A stretch of DNA of 64,000 bases, taken from positions 124,001 through 188,000 of the IMG/VR virus record IMGVR_UViG_3300040786_000030. One strand, written 5' to 3'. The stretch comes from a virus. How positions within the stretch are numbered: the first letter of the stretch is position 1; each line of letters begins with the position of its first letter. A program made the translations under genes and the position numbers. Below the pieces are notes generated by a model that searched no databases, was not told the origin of the DNA, and saw only the letters and a list, made by a program, of their open reading frames with translations. Below are positions 59,208 through 64,000 of this stretch, in pieces.

Positions 59208-60140
59208 ATGAAAAATAATATAAAAGAGACATTAATAGATAATACCGTTAAAAATTCAATGGGTATTAATATTACAAAACCAAATTCAGAATTGATAATT
59301 TGTCGTGGAATCCCAGGCTCTGGTAAATCTACAAAAGCAAAATCTTTGGTTAAAAATGGTCGAATACATTCGACTGATGACGTAATAGAGGCCAGTGGTG
59401 ATTACAAATTGTTTTTTGAGACTATGATAGCATCAGAAGATTTTAGGGGTTTAAATAGAGCGCATTCAACGAACTTAAAAAACGCTATAGAATCAATGAT
59501 TAATGATGTATCACCTATTATTATAGATAATACAAATATTAAAGCCAATGAATCTAAAGCATATGTTGTTAAGGCGCTAGAGTTAGGTTATAAAGATAGT
59601 AATATTTCTGTTGTAGATATTGGTACTGGTGGTTTAACAGCTAAAGAATTATCTGAAAGGAATACACATGGTGTTCCATTTGATAAAATAGAAAAGATGA
59701 TTCAAGTATATAATTCAGTTGGTGAGTTGACAATTAAAAGATATTAGATTCAGCTGATATGTACAAAAAGTCAGATATTCTATATTCTGCGGTTGTGTTA
59801 AGCCAAGCGACTAAAAATAAATTATTAGAGGTTGTTGGTGATAGAATACCAGAGGGTTGGAAAATAATTGCACACCATATGACAATTTCGTTTGGTAAAG
59901 GTGTTAAAAACAAAGAAGATTTGGGTAAATCAGTTAATTTAACTGTAACCGATTTAGGTTTAAGTGATATGGCTATGGCTGTAAAGTTAATGGTTATGAT
60001 AGTTCTAATGATATAGCACACATAACTATCGCTATAAATCCAAATGGTGGTAAACCAGTTATGTCAAACCAAATAACCAAATGGCAAAATATTAAACCAT
60101 TTATTGTAGTTGGTATTGTAACTGATATAAAAAAGGTGCT
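59208..60140 (+). CDS. P-loop polynucleotide kinase fused to a 2H (cyclic) phosphoesterase
   Basis: N-terminal kinase: LIICRGIPGSGKSTKAKSLV (P-loop), then HSTDD and IIIDNTNIKANESKAYV, typical of T4-Pnk-like and tRNA-ligase kinases. The C-terminal part, reached by a frame change near 59745, has two HxT motifs (AHHMTISFG and AHITIAINP), the signature of 2H phosphoesterases. Kinase plus cyclic phosphodiesterase is the end-healing half of fungal and plant tRNA ligases. It would convert 2',3'-cyclic phosphate and 5'-OH ends for sealing. About 310 residues. Confidence 0.8.
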
Positions 60141-60157
60141 ATATAGCACCTTTTATT
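60131..60157 (+). terminator. Rho-independent terminator
   Basis: AAAAAGGTGC-TATATA-GCACCTTTT. Confidence 0.85.
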
Positions 60158-60228
60158 TGTTTAATTAGGTTAAATATTAATATCTTAAAATATAAGATTA
60201 AAGGAATGTTAAATAAAAATATTTTTAA

Positions 60229-60846
60229 ATGGAAAAAACGAATTAGCTAATTATGTTCTTAATGAACTTAACATAACAGAAGAAATTCTAAACATATATC
60301 CTTATGGTAGTCGTGTTTATGGGACATTTGATAAAGATTCAGATTCGGACTATATTATAGTCACAAAAGTGGTATACTTAAAAGTGGTGGATTTAAACAA
60401 AATGCGATATCAAATAAAGATAGGACTATTCAAGGTGTATTATATTCTAGGAGTGGATTCATTGATGCTATCAATAGGTATGATATTTCAGCACTAGAAT
60501 GTTTATCATTACCAGAATCTGATGTGGTAAAAAACTTTGGAACTTTAAAGTTCAAAAATGGGATGATAAAGAATTTATTAAATCGATAATAAGTAAAATG
60601 TCTATGAGTTGGTTTAGCGCAGATGGACATTCTAAAGATGGATATAAAGATTTAGCCAAAAAAGGTTTGTTTCATTCAATTAGAATCCTTATGTTTGCAA
60701 AACAATTAAAAGCGACTAAAACTGTTACTGATTTTACGGTTGCGAATAATTTTAAAGTGTCATTAAAATTAATTAATGACACTGATTTTGATGTTAGGGA
60801 TTTTATAGGTATTAGAGATAAATTAGTAGATGAATTAAAACAATAA
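60229..60846 (+). CDS. Pol-beta-type nucleotidyltransferase
   Basis: YPYGSRVYGTFDKDSDSDYI is the GSRxYG ... DxDxxI motif of minimal nucleotidyltransferases, with the metal-binding Asp pair. A helical C-terminal part (GLFHSIRILMFAKQLKATKT) follows. About 205 residues; substrate unknown. Frame changes near 60236, 60372 and 60545. It follows the RNA-healing enzyme, so an RNA-end or tRNA role is possible. Confidence 0.7.
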
Positions 60847-60858
60847 CATATATTATTT

Positions 60859-62260
60859 TTAATTCGAAATATAACTTACACTAGCTACCCAACGAGAATT
60901 AGCGGTTGTTGTTGGGTAAAATTGAACGGTTGCTGATGAAGTATTACCTTGAACAAACCCTGTACTATAAGGAGCTACACTACCAACGACAGAGCCAATA
61001 TATTGGGTTCCCTCACCACTATTTATGTTAAATGGTATAGTAGCAGTCAAACTAGTATTAGTTGAAGCTGATATCGGTTGAACAAGAAAATCAAATTTTA
61101 GGGTAACTATATTACCAATTTTAGTCCAAGTACCTAATCTATCTGTTGATGAACTACTAACATTAGTACCATTCACAAGTATTGGTGTAAAAGTCCCAGA
61201 TGTTATATTAGATACTGTACTAAATCCAGTTACGTTAAATGTTCCACCAGTATTATTTCTAAATGTTGCTGTTCCAGCTGTATAAGTTCCACCAGTTACT
61301 CTAATATCAGTTGGTAAATTTAAATAAGTTGTTGCTGATATTGTATTTGCACTTAAATCACCATATAATCTAGTGTTACCATATATTTGTAATTTATTAA
61401 CAGTATCATCTACTCCACCAACTGATAAATTACCAATATTAGAGATACTAGCTTGTTTAGTACTATTAGTGTAGAATGATAAACCACTAAAATGTCTCGC
61501 TCAACAGCTACATCAGTAATGTTGAAACCACCAAGACCCATTTCTAAACGCATGTTTGGGTATGAATTTAATCTAAACATAGGGTTTTCATCAGTTAATG
61601 AAGCAAACCCCTCAAAATGTGAACCAATTTGAGTTTTAACAGATGCTACAATACCTTTTCTATCAATTTCAAAACAGTTCTTTCATATGCAACATCATCA
61701 CTATACATTATTCTAATTTCTGGGTCTCCATCTCCAGCTTGTATTATTCTACCAATTTGAAATATAGGATTTGTAGATATACCTGAACCTGTTTGTACAC
61801 CTGAATTTTCCCCAGTGGTACTAAAGTCACGTTTAAATTTTTGGGCTACTTCTCCACCACCTTCAAGTAACATATTACCATCACCAATATGAAATAATTC
61901 ACCAGGTATATTAACTGAACCTAAACCGATATTCCCACCTGTTTGTGCAAAAGCTATCACCTAATGTATTACCACTAATGAAAAGTGGTAATCGATTAAT
62001 AGTGCCTTGTGAAAAGTATTACCAGTGCTAAAACCGCTTACATTAAATGTACCACCAGTATTATTTCTAAATAATGTAGTTCCATTTGAGTATGTTCCAC
62101 CTGTAACAACTGTATCATTTGACCCTGAAAAATAAGGCCCTAATGAGTTAACAAGAGTGTTAAATGTTGCTTGCGATGTAACCCCATCTGACACAATAGG
62201 TAAAATAGTTTGTTGATTGAATAAACCTTGAGGTAATTGAGTGATTTTACTATCAGCCAT
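60859..62260 (-). CDS. Tail fibre protein (minus strand, frameshifted)
   Basis: Starts MADSKITQLPQGLFNQQTIL at 62260. It then has VVTGGTYSNGTTLFRNNTGG modules like those of the 4721 gene, a middle section (IPGELFHIGDGNMLLEGGGE), a second module, and a C-terminal trimeric-tip-like domain (TDRLGTWTKIGNIVTLKFDF ... WVASVSYISN). About 465 residues. Frame changes near 62015, 61960, 61672 and 61495. The isolated minus-strand location suggests a separately acquired or variable receptor-binding gene. Confidence 0.7.
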
Positions 62261-62401
62261 GATTATAGTTTAATTTTAATGTTGTTTTATGTTAGTTTTA
62301 AAGTCCGTAATTAATAATTTAAATCAGTTTATAAACTACACATGATTTACTATAAATATAATTAAAAAGTAAATAAAACTTGTTAGTATTAAAAAATAGA
62401 T
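62261..62401. other. Divergent intergenic region
   Basis: AT-rich spacer between the minus-strand fibre and the plus-strand Nudix gene. On the minus strand it contains a TATATTTATAG box near 62350-62360; on the plus strand the promoter described next. Confidence 0.4.
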
Positions 62402-62409
62402 TACCTTTG
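62378..62409 (+). promoter_or_regulatory. Host-like promoter (TTG, about 20 bases, TACCTTTG)
   Basis: TTGTTAG near 62379 and TACCTTTG at 62402-62409. Confidence 0.6.
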
Positions 62410-62438
62410 TAATATGATAAATTAATAAATAATTATAT

Positions 62439-63053
62439 ATGATAACAGCACAAGTAGTTTTAATAAATCCAGATGGTTTAGTATTAGGTGTTTCCAGAAA
62501 ACATGACCATACTGATTTTGGGTTAATAGGTGGTAAAATGGACCCAGAAGATAATAATAACCAATAAACACAGCAATTCGGAGTGTAAAGAAGAAACTGG
62601 TTTAGATATCACTAATTTAAGGTTAGTTTTGCGATACATAAAAATGGTAATATGGGTTTTACCTATTTAGCCGATTATACTGGTGAAATTAACCATGATG
62701 AACCACATGTTGTTGAATGGTTGCCATTTGAGGTATTAGTAAAAGGTAGTTTTGGGAAATATAATAAAATGGTTTCAGAATCACTTACTGATATGGGTAT
62801 AAAATATATATTTGATATTGATATGGACCCACTTGTTGAAGAATTAGAAAAATTTATAAATTTAACCATTAGGAAGGGTTATATAAAACAGTTTATATTC
62901 GATGGAATATATCGAAATTTAAGTGGTTGGGGTAGTGATTTTAATATTACGTTAATTGATTGTAATGGTGATGATTTAGATAGTGAATGGGATGATTACG
63001 ATGACGAATATGAAAATAATATTATTTTAATTGGTAAAAAAATACCATATTAA
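62439..63053 (+). CDS. Nudix hydrolase with C-terminal extension
   Basis: The Nudix box reads GGKMDPEDNN...TAIRECKEETGLD after frame changes near 62565 and 62625 (GX5EX7REUXEEXGU pattern with the REC-EE core visible). About 205 residues; the C-terminal part (from about residue 120) is an acidic domain of unknown type. Substrate unknown; an NAD- or ADP-ribose-related role is suggested only by the NADAR neighbour. Confidence 0.8.
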
Positions 63054-63086
63054 TATTGGAATACCATCATACTATTATAAGAAATA

Positions 63087-63562
63087 ATGGACGTAATAAA
63101 TTTCACTAAGAATAACTTACCTTATGGTTGGTTAGGTAATATGTCACAATATCCAATAGATTTTGGTGGTGTTATATGGAAAACAACGGAAGCCTTATTT
63201 CAAGGGTTAAGGTTTAGGATAATGACATTAAAGAGTTAATAAGAAACGAAAAGTCACCAATGGGTGCTAAAGAGGTTATGAGGTCTAATTTTAAAGATAT
63301 TATCGTTACACCCCATTCTAAGAAAGATATTTCAAATATGAAAATGTGTTTAGTATTTAAACTAATGCAACATCCAAAATTAATTGAGGAATTAATAAAT
63401 ACTGGTGATTTACTAATAGTTGAAGATGTTACAACTAGGGGTAATGTTGGTGGTAATCTATTTTGGGGTGCAATGTTAGTTAATAATGAATGGGTTGGTG
63501 AAAACACTTTAGGTAAAATATGGATGGATTTACGAAATGAGCACAAAAAAATTGGAATTTAA
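63087..63562 (+). CDS. NADAR-family (YbiA/DUF1768-like) protein
   Basis: Opens with [20 protein letters not shown], then [13 protein letters not shown] (the E-x-x-F/Q-x-x-K/R region of NADAR). [36 protein letters not shown] and [15 protein letters not shown] follow. NADAR proteins act as N-glycosidases and some remove ADP-ribose from guanine in DNA. About 158 residues. One frame change near 63210. Follows the Nudix gene by 33 bases. Confidence 0.82.
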
Positions 63563-63574
63563 TATAATTAGTTA

Positions 63575-63582
63575 TACCTTTG
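63575..63582 (+). promoter_or_regulatory. Host-like promoter -7 box TACCTTTG
   Basis: 14 bases before the ATG at 63596. Confidence 0.55.
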
Positions 63583-63595
63583 TAAAAAAAATAGT

Positions 63596-63927
63596 ATGGA
63601 AAATATAGATAGAAGGTTTGAGTTAAGTAATAAATTTACTGAAATGGGTATGGCTTTGATAAAAGAAGGTAAAGAAGATGAAGACGTAATAATTAAATTT
63701 TCTGGGTCATTTTGAATTTTTATCTAATTTAATGTATGATGAGAAACAAATGATATTATTTTCAACTTTTGTAATATGTTTTCAGCTAAAAAATACTTGA
63801 AAATATGGAAGAAACTCAACATGATTACATCGCTTTTTTAAAGGGTAAAATGTTGGTGAAACTGATAGTGAATTTTAAAACGATTAAATGATTTGAAAAC
63901 AATCAAGGTAACAATGATATATTATAA
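63596..63927 (+). CDS. Hypothetical protein upstream of the RNA ligase
   Basis: MENIDRRFELSNKFTEMGMA..., helical, frame changes near 63700, 63775, 63795, 63850 and 63885, ending NNQGNNDIL. About 110 residues. The next ATG follows two bases after its stop. Function unknown. Confidence 0.5.
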
Positions 63928-63929
63928 TT

Positions 63930-64000
63930 ATGGAATTAAAAATAGTAGAATATTTAAAAAAAATGGGTTAGAAAAAACAATTCAGGATTTTAAACTTAAA
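63930..64000 (+). CDS. Probable RNA ligase, N-terminal fragment (runs off the window)
   Basis: MELKIVEYLKK then, after one A too many, NGLEKTIQDFKLK. This opening closely resembles the N-termini of phage T4-Rnl1-like RNA ligases. Only about 23 residues are visible and no nucleotidyltransferase motif is reached, so the call is tentative. Confidence 0.45.

Noticed and set aside
1-64000. Genome-wide stop-codon reassignment (TAG or TGA recoded)
   Set aside because: ClpP and several other genes end naturally at TAG, overlapping genes end at TGA (ATGA), and most internal stops disappear by frame change rather than by reading a stop as an amino acid.
1-64000. Mass pseudogenisation, i.e. a decaying prophage
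   Set aside because: Coding sequence stays highly conserved on both sides of each frame change and motifs are intact, which does not fit decay; no integrase or attachment sites are seen.
1-64000. CRISPR array
   Set aside because: No regularly spaced direct repeats with unique spacers; the repeats present are coding fibre modules, PQVM repeats or gene-end duplications.

Overview
This window looks like part of a large, AT-rich, virulent-type double-stranded DNA phage of the Bacteroidota, probably of a flavobacterium-like host. Three things point to the host. Many genes and RNAs sit behind the Bacteroidota promoter pattern (TTG, about 19 bases, TAnnTTTG). Translation starts follow A-rich leaders without Shine-Dalgarno sites. 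Tail proteins carry repeats typical of Bacteroidota surface adhesins (SprB-like and Ig-like repeats), and there is a histone H1-like protein of the Bacteroidota kind. No integrase, repressor or rRNA is visible. Almost every long gene, including well conserved ones (RNase HII, DnaJ, ClpP, sigma factor, primase), is broken by one or a few single-base indels, so the sequence very probably carries long-read indel errors. CDS boundaries below are for the reconstructed gene, and frameshifts are noted.

Layout. 1-12.3 kb: tail, baseplate and fibre genes, including a Hint (intein-like) domain and YadA-like head repeats. 12.4-22.1 kb: replication, recombination and transcription (RuvC-like resolvase, DnaG-like primase, RecB-type nuclease, a first ClpP, SbcD/Mre11, SbcC/Rad50, sigma-70 factor). 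A minus-strand HNH plus terminase-like ATPase cassette has inserted behind the nuclease gene and duplicated its 3' end. 22.2-31.7 kb: membrane and virion proteins, an amidase, a GH19 endolysin, a histone H1-like protein. 31.7-39.5 kb: small proteins, RNase HII, a DUF2828/Ro-like von Willebrand protein followed by a hairpin-rich stretch, DnaJ. 39.6-57.9 kb: a translation and ribosome-rescue region with a second ClpP, a tmRNA, an HNH gene directly behind the tmRNA, a domain-1-less RF1-type release factor, peptidyl-tRNA hydrolase 2, a CCA-adding enzyme, and 20 tRNA genes in four clusters, including a Trp-like tRNA with a CTA (amber-reading) anticodon. 58-64 kb: a kinase-fold protein facing a CheY-like receiver, a P-loop kinase fused to a 2H phosphoesterase (RNA end healing), a nucleotidyltransferase, a minus-strand tail fibre, Nudix and NADAR proteins, and the first codons of a probable RNA ligase.

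How it fits together. The most coherent reading is a phage that takes over and protects host translation. tRNAs replenish the pool, CCA-adding enzyme and kinase/phosphoesterase plus ligase repair damaged tRNA ends, tmRNA with ClpP, the short release factor and Pth2 rescue stalled ribosomes, and Nudix/NADAR may undo ADP-ribosyl-based defences. Two promoter classes are visible: the host-like TAnnTTTG type in front of RNAs and early-type genes, and a recurrent TATTTATAAT box in front of virion-type genes on both strands.
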